From: Phoronis australis | Taxonomy: Eukaryota; Phoronida; Phoronidae | DNA length: 64,000 nt | Assembly (NCBI GenBank): GCA_002633005.1 | Contig: NMRA01000301.1 | Span: forward strand, 465,034-529,033 | Direction: 5' to 3' | Shown: in pieces, positions 27,101 through 39,100 of the stretch | Numbering within the stretch: position 1 is the stretch's first letter | Layout: each line of letters starts with the position of its first letter | The notes under the pieces: generated by a model | Seen by the model: the letters and a program-made list of their open reading frames with translations, nothing else | What the model was told of the DNA's origin: nothing | The model's database searches: none | Made by a program: the position numbers and the translations under genes

Positions 27101-30100
27101 CCGGATCCGCCTCTGCAATCATTTGATGATCACCTTCAATTCGAAATTTGAAATGCCTGCACCTTACCATACTAAGTTAGCAAGTATATTAAAATAGAAG
27201 ATAATCATATTTTTGCTGTTTTGTTTCTTGGTCGATTTTAAGACATTCATGCCACACTACTTTTTGAGAACTCTTTCGCTGCTAGTTATAGATATTTACT
27301 CCCTTGTTACCCAATTGTTGGTCAAATGGGTGAATGTTACGCCATTAAATTAGGTGCGTAGGATAATTCTTGTTAGAGGCATAATTAATTGTGGCGTAAA
27401 GTAATTATTTGCAGCTTAAAGTAATTATTTGCGGTGTAAAGTAACTTTTAGTGCCACACATACTAACTTTACGCCGTAATGTAGTAATTACTTTACGCCT
27501 CTAAGAAGAATTGACTCACGCACGTTATTTAGGGGCGTAACATTCACTCATTTGGCCAACGATAATATAGACGATAATGGTGTAGCAACCACACATGCTC
27601 AATGCCAATGAATAACGTAAAGCCTCCTTATCGTCTGCACGATCCTGCCATATGCGTAAACACCACTAGGATGAAGTTGGGCCCTGGGGCCCGATGATTA
27701 CGTGAAGCACCTTGAATCAGAAGCAAATACTTCTAACTTAGTTATAATATATTGTAGTTAGTAGTACCAGTAGCTGCAACAATGTTGTTGTCGGTGTTGT
27801 TGTTCATATATATCCTATCTCTAAGGGATAGGCTGGGGCTGGACCTTTTCCGCGGGGGGGGAGGTTTGATCGAACCCCCCGAATCTCCCCTGGCTACTGG
27901 CCTGCACTTTAACACATTAAGCATAAGAATGAACAGCCACAGACAAACAATCCTGCACAGTAACAGGGTGGTCCCTGTTGATGATCATTTCAATCTCCCG
28001 GAACACATCGGTGACCTTAATGTACTGGTAGTTAAAGGCGGACTGTCAGACATCCACTCACGAAGAAAGTGTGAGGCCAAGTTTATTGGCAGATGCAGTA
28101 ACCTCACCAGAGGTTTAAACAGGGACATAGATATTCTATCTCACTACAAGTCTGTAATGAACAGACTGCAGCAATTACATCTCGTCCATTTCTGTTTATG
28201 CCCTTCGTCTTTTCTTGCGTACCCCCTCTGTTTGTTGTTGTGACCCATATTATTCCTTTTGTCTATTGTGTATCACCATGCGGTCATCTGTGCTACTATG
28301 TATCTATCTATTCAGCAGTCTGTCATACCCTTGATGAAGAGCGAACCGCTCGAATGTGGGAAATATTTAAAAATTGTTTTTCATGGACGTACCAAAATGT
28401 TATTCATAGTATAGGTTCACTTTTTGGCTCCAGTGCTAGATATTCAGTATTCTAGTTCTGCATCTGTTGTGTGTCGTATATGTTTAGTCTCTATGTTCCA
28501 GATCTTCAAGCGAGATGAGCTGGAGATGATAGCTGACTTGTGCAAGAAGCATGATGTGGTGTGTGTGTCTGATGAAGTATATGAGTGGATTGCCTTCAAA
28601 GGGAGTCAACATGTCAGAATTGGTAATTATACAATTTTGTAGTGATCAGAATAGTTCGGTAGCAGCCATTAGTTGATACAAACTTTATTGAAAAGTTAAC
28701 ATTTTTTATTAAACTTTTTGTTTGAAAGATTGATACAAGAGTTGAAACAATCACCTGTCTTCAGCTGTGTAGCTGTGAAGCATAACTTAAACAATCAATT
28801 TAAAACAGTAGCAATATTTCGAGACTGCTTGTCTCATCATCAGGCAATAAGTAGAATGAACATATACATAGTGACATAAACTGTGAAATACACGTGACAG
28901 CGGGAAGAGGGGCATACAAGCAGAGAGTGTGATTGCAACACACGGTAGGAAGTCCACAATCCTAATGAAACCGAGCAGGTGTGCGGTACAAACCTGTGAG
29001 CTGCTCATTCTACAGTTTTTCGTGACTGGTCAATAAGGATTCCAAAATCTTTAACCGAAATGTGTCATTTTCAATGTGGCAAATGATGGTATTGTCTACT
29101 ATTACTTGCCTAGTTATTTTTTGGCTATGTTGGTGAACAAAATGATCTTGAATGGATCAGCCCTGCAAGTGTATGGACAACCGTTGCGAGAGAGATCATA
29201 CCATGTGTCCAATGTAATGCTGTTCGTGTGAATGAGGATGTAGACATTCGTCCTTATGACATGTGAATTTGGTAATTACATTTGGCCACTGGTCGTAATC
29301 TTTCACAACTGGGGTTGTTTTTTACGACAAGCTGACGTGACTTGACATGCTGAAATTAAATAGTAACATTCAGTCTATCATCAGGTTAATGTTATCCTTT
29401 ACAATCTTCTTAAGTACAAAAAGTTTAGTTGTGTTTTCAACGAAGGATTTGGAAGTGAATGTAGGTTTTCTGTGCTTTATAATGCACCTCGAATGCCCAT
29501 GCAGCATGTTGCCGTCATCTCCGTCTGGGCGTCCAGCATCTGGCATCTGTTATTGTATCTCCTAAATCTCTCACAGGATCTCAATGAGATTTAACAGACG
29601 TGTTCCTGTGAAGCTGAGAACAAATGGCGGTGTGCGGATATGATTACCGCTGTGCCTGCTAGTTGCACTTTTAATTTTTTATGGTTGCCTCTGTTAGTTC
29701 AGAGTTCTTGAATGGATTTTCATGAAATTTTCAAACAGATTTCTAATAAGGGGACATTGACATCCTTCCTTTTTCAGACGGTTTTGATGATTCTGCACCA
29801 CCTAGTGGCCATTTTTATGCACCCACATATTTGTATGTGGACACAATATGCCGTCATCTCCGTTCGTCGGGCGTCCGCTGCTCTATCTCCATAACGCCTT
29901 GACGTATGTTCATGAAATGTTGGACGTGTTCCTTCCATGGATGGGACGGCATGAGCGAACTTTCGAAGGATCCGACCACCTGTGTGCCCCCTAGTGGCAA
30001 TTTTAGCTTTATACGTTTATCTCTGTATCTTCAAAAGTCCTGAACAGATATTCATAAAATGTGGTATATAGGCACCTAGTAGTGAGATGACGCTGTCCTG

Positions 30101-33100
30101 CAGTTTTCGGATGGGTTCAACGTAGTTTGCGCCATTTTTACTGTTTTCGAGTCTGTTTTTTTGCATCCACCCCACAGATTTTCGTAAAATTCAAATGTAG
30201 GCACATATTAGTGAGATGACGTTGTTCTCCCGGATAGATGCGACATAGTTTGCGCCTTCTAGTGGCCATTTTTATGCGCCCACATATTTATATGTGGACG
30301 CATTATGCCGTCATCTCTGTCTGTCTGTCCGTCCGGGCGGCGTCTGTCCGGCGTCCGCTGCTCTATCTCCAAAACCCTTTGACATACGTTCATGAAATTT
30401 TGCACATATGTTCCGTTCATGAATGGGACGGCATGAGCAAACTTTCGGACGGATCCAACTACTGGTGTGCCCCCTAGTGGCAATATTAGTTTTTTACGCT
30501 TACCTTTGTATCTTCAAAAGTCTTGAACGGATTTTCATGAAATTTGGTATGTAGGCACCTGTTAGTTAGATGACGCTATCCTGCCGTTTTCGGAATGGAT
30601 TCGACGTAGTTTGCTTCACCTAGTGGCCATTTTTACTGTTTTCTTTGCGTCCACCCCTCTATCAACCAAACTGCTCAACGGATGATTGCGAAAACTGGCA
30701 TGTATGTGCTTACTATGAAGAAAACCGTTGACGATGATTTTCCGATGATTTTGACTACTGTGGCGCCTCCTGGTGACAGTTTTGTTTTTTGCGCGTATGG
30801 CTGTATCTCCTAAACCGTTGGCACGATCTTTACGAAACTTAGTAAGTATATTTATATGATGTTAACTACAGAGGATGACGATTTTAGGAGAGATCTGAGT
30901 ACAGGTGTGCCCCCTAGTAACCATTTTATTTTTTTTTTTACGTTTACCTTTGTATCTTCAAAAGTCCTTAACGGATTTTCATGAAATTTAATATGTAGGC
31001 ACCTATTAGTAAGGTGCCCCCTAGTGGCCATTTTATTTTTTTTTACGTTTACCTTTGTATCTTAAAAAGTCCTTAACGGATTTTCATGAAACTTAATATG
31101 TAGGCACCTATTAGTAAGGTGATGCTATCCTTCTGTTTTTTGGTGGATTTGACGTAGTTTGCGCCACCTAGTGGCCATTTTTACTGTTTTCGAGTCTGTT
31201 TTTCTGCGTCCACCCCTCTATCAACCAAACCGCTTAGAGGATGATTGTGAAAATTGGCATGTGCTTACTGTAAAGAGGATGAGTGACAATGATTTTCAGA
31301 CAATTTCAACAACTTCAGCGCCTCCTAGTGGCAGTTTTGTTTTTGTTGTGCCTATGGCTGTATCTCCTAAACCGTTCGCAGGATCTTTACTTAATTTAGC
31401 AAGTGTATTATATATGATGTTGACTACGGATGACGACGACTTTCGAACAGATCTGATTACTGCTGCGTACCCTAGTGGCAATTTTATTTTTTTACGTTTA
31501 ACTCAGTATCTTCAAAGGTCCTCAACAGATTTTCATAAAATTTTAAATATAGGCATCTATTGGTGTGATGATGCTATGTTCCTGTTTTTGGATGGAATCG
31601 AGGTATTTTGCACCACCTAGTGGCCATTTTTGCTGTTTTTAGCGTCCACCCCTGCATCAACCAAATCATTTGAAAATTGGAAAAAATGTTCTCATTGTGA
31701 AGACGACCTTTGATGATGGTGACTGACTACTGTGGCGCCTCCTAGTGGTAGTTTTGTTTTGCGCCCATAGTTGTATCTCCTAAACCCACTGCAGGATCTT
31801 TACTAAATTTAATAAGTGTATTTATATGAAGATAACAACAGACGACGACGACTTTCAGGCGGATCCAACGGACACTGTGCCCACTAGTGGCAATTTCATT
31901 TTATTCTGTTTTCCTTTGTTGCTCTGAAGTTCCTTGATAGATTTTTATGAAATATGGCATGTTCCTGTTTTTGCACCATCTAGTGGCCATTTTTAGGATA
32001 CAAGTAAATAACCCTAAAAGCACACCATTTGCAATGCATTCGTGGGCGCATTTCAACGATTTTCTGACGACTTCAACTACTGTGGCGCCTCCGAGTCGCA
32101 GTTTTGTTTTCTTGCGTCTATGCCTGTATCTCCTAAACTGTTCGCAGGATCTTTACTAAATTTAGAAAGTGTATTCATATGATGTGGGCAATGAATGAGG
32201 ACAACTTTCGGACGGTTCTGACTGCTGGTGTGCTCTGTAGTGACAATTTCAGTTTTTCACGTTGAACTCTGTATGTTCAAAGGTCCTCAACTGATTTTCA
32301 TAAAATTTTGAATATAGGCATCTATTGGTGAGGTGGCGCTATCCTGTTTTTGGATGGAATCGAGGTGTTTGGCACCACCTGGTGTCCATTTTTGCTGTTT
32401 TCGAATCTTGTTTTTGACGTCCACCCTTCTATCAACCGAATCATTCTAGGGATGGTTTTAAAAAATAGCATATATGTTCTCATTGTAAAGGGGACGACGT
32501 TTGATGATGGCGACTGACTACTGTGGCTCCTCCTAGTGGTAGTTTTGTTTTGTTTTGTGCCCATAGCTTTATCTCCTAAACCCACTGCAGGATCTTTATT
32601 AAGTTTAGTGATTGCATTTGTAATGAAGATAACAACAGATTTCAACGACTTTCAGGTGGATCCAATGGCCACTGTGTCCCACTTAGGTGGTAATTTCATT
32701 TTATTCTGTTTTCCTTTGTTTTTCTGAAGTTCCTTGACACATTTTTATGAAATATGGTATGTTCCAGTTTTTTGATGGATTGTACGTTTTTGCACCATCT
32801 AGTGGCCATTTTTATGATACAAATAACCCTAAAAGCACACCATTTGCGATGCATTCGTGGGCGCATTTCAAAGCTCTCATTGCTCTTGTTTAAATTTTCC
32901 AGCCTAGTCTGTTTTTTGGCTTCTGCCTTTCTATTTGCCAAACCACTTTAAGAATCATTATGAAAATTGACAGGTGTGTTTGTAGTGAAGAGACCACAGC
33001 TGACATTGATTTTCGTATGGGTTTAGCTACTCTGGGGCCCCCTAGTGGGGATTTTTTTGTGTGTCTGCGGCTCCATCTCCTGAACCCTTTGCTAGAACTT

Positions 33101-36100
33101 TGTGAAATTTGGCAAATTTGTTTCCATGTAGCTGACAGCGGTTGAAGACATGTTTCAGACCATTTTGGCAATTGGTGTACCCCCTATTGGCAATTTTATT
33201 GTCTTTGTGTTTTCCTGTGTGTCTTTGGAGTTCATTGATGAATTTTCAAGGAACTTGGCGAATTCGTTTCTATTAAGGAGATGGCAATGCCTTCCCATTT
33301 TCACACCGATTTGTCATATTGTGCCCCACCCAGTAGGGATTTTAAAAAGTTTTGGCTCTGTTATAGCATCCGTCTCTCTATCCACCAAACCTCATGAAGG
33401 ATCATTGTGAAAATTTGCATTTTTCTAATGAGAAAACCACGGCTGATATTGGTATTTGGACAGGTTCGACTACTTAGTGCCAGTTAGTGGCATTTTTTTC
33501 TCTGTAAGGCTGCATCTCCTTAACACTTTGCAGGATCTTTGTGAAATTTAGCGGATGTGTTCCTATGGAACTGACTGGTGCTAATTTTGTCTTTTTTGTG
33601 TCCTCAGCTTTATCTCTTTACTCCTTTGAAAGAGTTATTGTGAAATTATGCATATGTTCTACTGTAGATGTGATGCCTCTGTATCTTCAGTTTTTGGATG
33701 GTTTTTATGAAATATGGCAGAAAAGCTTCACTTCCTGTGAAGATAGCATCTTTCCATTTCAGGATGGATTTGAGGTATTCTGCATCGCCTCGTGGCCATT
33801 ATATTATTTTTGAGTCGCCTGCCTCTGTATAATTATGCCAAACAGCTCTGAGGATCATTATGCAAATTGGCAGATGTATTCCAAAATGGCTGACATAGGT
33901 TTACGACGACTCCTACAACTCTGGTACTCCTATCCCTTGCAACCTTTTTATGCACCCATTATGTGGTCGCATATTGCCGTCATCTGTCTGGGCGTCGGGT
34001 GTCAGATGTCTAGCGTCCGCAGCTATATCTCCTAAAGCCCCTCACAGGATTTTGCTGAGATTTGGCAGATGTGTTCCTGTGAAGCTGACGACGAATGACG
34101 GCGAACTTCGGACTTCTTCGATTACCGGTTTGCCCTCTGGTGGCAATTTTATATTTTTATGCTTACTTCTGTATCTAACTTGGCAGTTAGGCATCCATTA
34201 GGGAGATGATGCCATCGTCCCATTTTCGGACGCATTCGAGGTACTTTGCGCCACCTAATGGTCATTTTTACTGTTTTTGAGTCTCGTTTTTTGGCATTTG
34301 TCCTTCCATCAACCAAACGGCTCCAGAGATGATTTTGAAAATTATGTTCTTACTGTAAAGAGGGTGGCTGACGATGATTTGCCGACGGCTTTGATTACTT
34401 TGTCGCCTCCTAGTAACTCAACAGGATCTTTATTGAATTTTGATGGTGTGTATATATATATGAAAATGACAACAAAGGACGATGACTTTCGGACAGATCG
34501 GACTACCGATGTACCCCCTAGTAGCAATTTTAGTTTTTTCGTTTACGTCTGTATCTTCAAAGGTTGTCAGTGGATTTTCATAAAATTTGGCAGATCGGTA
34601 TCTATTAGTGAGGTGACACTGTCATCCGGTTTTTGGTTGAATTGTGGGCATTTTGCTCCACCTATTGGCGATTTTTTTTACTGTTTTCGAGTTTTTTAGA
34701 ATCTGCCTCTTTGTAAAACCACTCTAAGGATGATTGTGGAAATTGGCATGTGAAGACATGTTGACGATGATTTTCCAATGACCTGGACAACTGTGGCACC
34801 TCCTAGTGGCAGTTTTTTACGCCCATGGCTGTATCTCCTATACCCACTGCAAATTTAGTGAGTGTAATATGAAGTCGGCAACAAACGGCGTCGACTTTAG
34901 GATGGATTGGACTACTTGTGTGCCTCCTAGTGCCAATTTAATTTTTTTGATTTTACCTCTGTATCTTTAAAGGTCCTCAACGGATTTTTTAAAATTTGTC
35001 TGATAGGCATCTATTAGTGAGCTGATGCTATCCTCCGGTTTTCGGTTTGATTCCTGGTATTTTGCACCACCTAGTGGCCATTTTTTACTGTTTTCGAGTC
35101 TTGTTATTTGGCGTCTGCCCCTCTATCAACCAAAATTTTCTAAGGATGGTTGTGGAAATTGGCTTGTATGTTCCTAATGTGAAGAGGAAGTCTGATGATT
35201 TTCCGACGACTTCATCTACCATGGCACCTCTTAGTGGCAGTTATGTTTTTTGCACCTATAGCCTTCTAGTGGCAATTTCATTTTTTGTTTTCCTGGGTTT
35301 CTCAGAAGTTCCGTGACAGATTGTTATGAAATTTTATTAATAGCTTTGATGACACATACCAGCTTTCAGATGGATTCGACTTATTTTGTGTCATGTAGTG
35401 GTCATTTTTATGTTCCAAATAAACACCCCTAGAAGCACACCGTTTGCGGTGCATTTGTGGCTGTATTTCAACGCTCTGCGTTGCTCTTGGTGTATTTGCG
35501 GCTTTCTTTCCTAAACCTCCGTGCAAAAGTTTTTGAAATTTTGGCAAGTGTATTCGTAGTGTATGAAGTTAAATGAAGAACAGTTTGAACTAACTTTTCT
35601 CCTGGTGGAAATTTGTTTTTTTCACGTTTGTATCTAATCTGACTGATTTTCATCAAATTTAACCAATAGCGTGATACGACAACATCTTCCCATTTTGGGA
35701 CGTGTTTCACGCATTCTGCTCCATCTATTGGCCAATTTTAGGGTACGGTACAACTTCACCAATTTTGGAAACAACATGCCTGACAAGTGAAATCTTATTT
35801 TCAATCTTTTCGAACTAGTACCACATAAATTCTGTATCCTTTGAAATATCCTTACCATAGCTACCAACAATGATTCTGAGAGATTGTTGGCATAGATAGC
35901 AGTTCTAGAAGCTTTTGAAAAATGAAAATGACCATTTTTGGCATTTATTTTTGTTCGAAATGATTTTACTAACAATATTTGCCCCAACTTCTACTGCTGC
36001 AGATTTGAGTCTTTAGTACTGCAGTTTCCCTCCCTGATACCACAGTAAACACAAATTCCTGAAATAAGAATATTATTTATAAATTTCGTCACTCATTTTA

Positions 36101-39100
36101 CATGGTACGAAACACCAGTCTACTCACTGTTTAACTGATGATCTGCTTCATAGTGATGTACTTTTAGGATATGATCTTTGATATCGCCATGTAAGGCTTC
36201 AGTATGTTTAACATAACACTTTTCAACTTCTGTATAGGACTATTTCATCAACTTGGCTTTCCTGTTTGAGAGTAAAATCTGATGCGAAATAAGAACAGAG
36301 TTGAGATGGCATTCAAATTTGTTATATAATGATTGCCCAAGTGAAATGTGTGACCAACGAGTCTGTTACAGTAATGATATTCTTTTAAAATAGATTGGAG
36401 ACATTTGTGTTCTTATAATTCTCAGTGTGTGATTATTTGTTTAACAATTAATCTTACATACGTAACAAAATGACACTTTTTTGAGACTCGTGTGTAGGGT
36501 AGAGTTATGTAGACGCAAGAATCTTGCTAAGGAATCAAGTGCGATCATCAGACTCGTGCTTTGTGATATTTTGTGTGTTCTTGCTTTTCTCACAAGGTAT
36601 CGAGTCTACATAATGTATACCTGGTTGCAACTTTTTTCATAGTGAAGCTTGAGTGGCAATGCTGCTTGAACAGGAATTTGTTCTGTGAAACTTTTATGAT
36701 GATGCTGGACTAACAACACAGTGTATTCGATACTTGTTTTTAGAGTTCCCATATCGTTGATGAATAGCTACTGCTTGGTCCTTCTGTGACAATAATATGT
36801 TGTTGCAAGATGGATCATTCTAGCCAATTTTCCAGGCCTGTAGTATTTTTTTCTCTTCCGTGCTACGAAAAGGATTAATCCTGTGTGAATTTCACATCTA
36901 GTCTTCCATGAAGTTGTAATGCGTTATTTAATCATGTCTTTATAGCATCTTTGCCTGGCATGTGGGACCGCACCATCACCATCGGTAGTGCTGGCAAGAC
37001 ATTTAGCGTTACTGGTTGGAAGTTGGGTTGGTGTATAGGCCCAGGTCACCTCATAAAGGCACCCAGTGTTGTCCATCAAAATATTGTGTACACGTGTCCA
37101 ACTGTTACACAGGTAAAACATTAAGCGTATTTTTGATTCCTTATCATTTTAGCGCCCACATGTTTATATGTGAGTGCATATTGTCATCTCTGTGTGGCAG
37201 TCTGGCATCTGTGCCCTTGTTGGATCTCGATGAGATTTCACTGGTGTGTGCTTATGAAGCTAACGGCACATGACAAGGTTCAGACTAATCCAACTAACAC
37301 CCTGCCCCTGGTGGCAATTTTTTGCTGTCAGTGTCCCCCACTAATTCCAAACTGGATGCAAATTTCTAGAGGAATTCAATATTTAGTGAAAACTTTCCAT
37401 TAATTATTCGTCGTCTATTCCGGAAGTTACGTTTTGGGAGGCAAGAATTTCGCGACAATTTCTTTTCATACAGTGTGACTGAGAGCAGTCGAGTCAGTCA
37501 TTGTTCTACCTTGGTTGTGATAAGTTCGGTCATCGTTTGCTTTTGTTTACGAGTCAGTCAACATGCTACGCTGTTGCTGCCTACCGAGATGTACTCATTA
37601 TCGTCTCACGTACAGAGGAAGAACTGTCCCACTTGCCCGAGTGTCCCGCGACACACTCCCAGTGGATGGTGACTTGAGCACCCAAACTGCTTACATCCCG
37701 CCGTGCGACTCCCTCGTCACACACATGGCACCTTCTAAATAGTTCCAATACAAGTCCACAATAAACTTATCAAACTTAGGCTCACCGATCTGTTCATTGG
37801 ATGACAAACTGTCCTTTTCGCTGGGTGTAATAACCGCCCAGGGCGCTTAGAAAAAGTTTGGTTCAGGGAGGCGCTTATTATAACCCAAGGCGGTTGAAAC
37901 CCGGTCTCCGAAACGGGTGAAATTGGAAGCTAAGATTAATCATATTTACTCTCTGTGACATATTTATAACCTATGACAGACTTTCTTCAAAATTGTGGTG
38001 CATTGCTATCAAACTTTGCTGTTAAATTATGTTCATTTTACGGAAAATTGTGCATAAATCCTAGGGCAAAAACCCGCCCGCCCCAGTGCAATATCAGGGA
38101 TATTGACGTGGTTATTTGATAATAAGGACTTCTTACGACGTCTTAAATGAAAAATAAATGTTTTTTTCACCACAAAGTTAGGTAAGTTGAATGTTTAAAG
38201 GTTAGAAACACCGCTGTTTTGTGACGTTTTGTCACGTGTGATGCCATGGTCCGAAACTTTCTTCGGCACCTCTGGAAATTTGCAATTAAAGGCAAAGGCA
38301 ACCTTTTGTCATGTAATTTTTAGCAAAAATTGGGTTCGTTGATTATCCCAGACATATTTTTCACTTATTTACAGCTTTTCGTAATTTAATTAATTACTCG
38401 TCGTCTATTCCGGAAGTTACGTTTTGGGAGGCAAGAATTTCGCGACAATTTCTTTTCATACAGTGTGACTGAGAGCAGTCGAGTCAGTCATTGTTCTACC
38501 TTGGTTGTGATAAGTTCGGTCATCGTTTGCTTTTGTTTACGAGTCAGTCAACATGCTACGCTGTTGCTGCCTACCGAGATGTACTCATTATCGTCTCACG
38601 TACAGAGGAAGAACTGTCCCACTTGCCCGAGTGTCCCGCGACACACTCCCAGTGGATGGTGACTTGAGCACCCAAACTGCTTACATCCCGCCGTGCGACT
38701 CCCTCGTCACACACATGGCACCTTCTAAATAGTTCCAATACAAGTCCACAATAAACTTATCAAACTTAGGCTCACCGATCTGTTCATTGGATGACAAACT
38801 GTCCTTTTCGCTGGGTGTCAAACTGGGCCTGTATTCACTCCCACTACTCAACATCGCTGCAAGGCCGCTTACAGGCTCTGGGCTAGAGACAACAGCTCAC
38901 GGGGAATTACTGCTAGTTCCTGGAATTGCACGCTATGGGTTACGTTCGGAGGCATGGGTGACAGTAGATGAAGTGCCTCCAGTCACTGTTTATATTGGCC
39001 ACAGCTCGCTAGGCTTCTCGCTTCAAAAACGCGCTTCTCAGGGGTGGCGACGGGGCACTGCCGGAAATCAACAGCGACGGTATGTAACCCTTCTTCAGGG

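Larger units (their letters stand above)
24914..27904. mobile_element. 3-kb DNA-transposon-like insertion in the Penelope-like element
   Basis: Ends CAGGCCTGTAGCCAG and CTGGCTACTGGCCTG are inverted repeats, and both are followed inward by GGTTCGA-type sequence. Possible 6-bp target repeat CACTAT/CACTTT with one mismatch. No transposase ORF. The interior contains a foldback, a hAT-like end and a MITE, so it is itself composite. Confidence 0.65.
24497..28376 (+). mobile_element. Penelope-like element with inverted terminal repeats
   Basis: A ~290-bp segment at the left (24497-24785) recurs inverted at the right (28090-28376); landmarks include ATTGTGTATCACCATGCGGT and AGTGAGATAGAATATCTATG. Between them lie remains of a GIY-YIG endonuclease. 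Inverted flanking copies of the terminal repeat are a known Penelope-like arrangement. No reverse transcriptase is present, so this is a 5'-truncated copy. It is split by the insertion at 24914-27904. Confidence 0.75.

Noticed and set aside
27782-27904. Upstream part of the 153-codon ORF at 27782-28243
   Set aside because: The first 41 codons belong to the inserted element's end; only the part from 27905 is Penelope-like endonuclease.
28330-28372. Calling a hammerhead ribozyme outright
   Set aside because: The leader has one extra base before the stem and the right copy reads GAATG instead of GAAAC; kept only as a testable motif.
31159-31620. 153-codon ORF, and similar ORFs at 19524-19919, 20296-20685, 34277-34699
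   Set aside because: These are chance open frames inside the CTAGTGG repeat; the frame is not conserved between copies.
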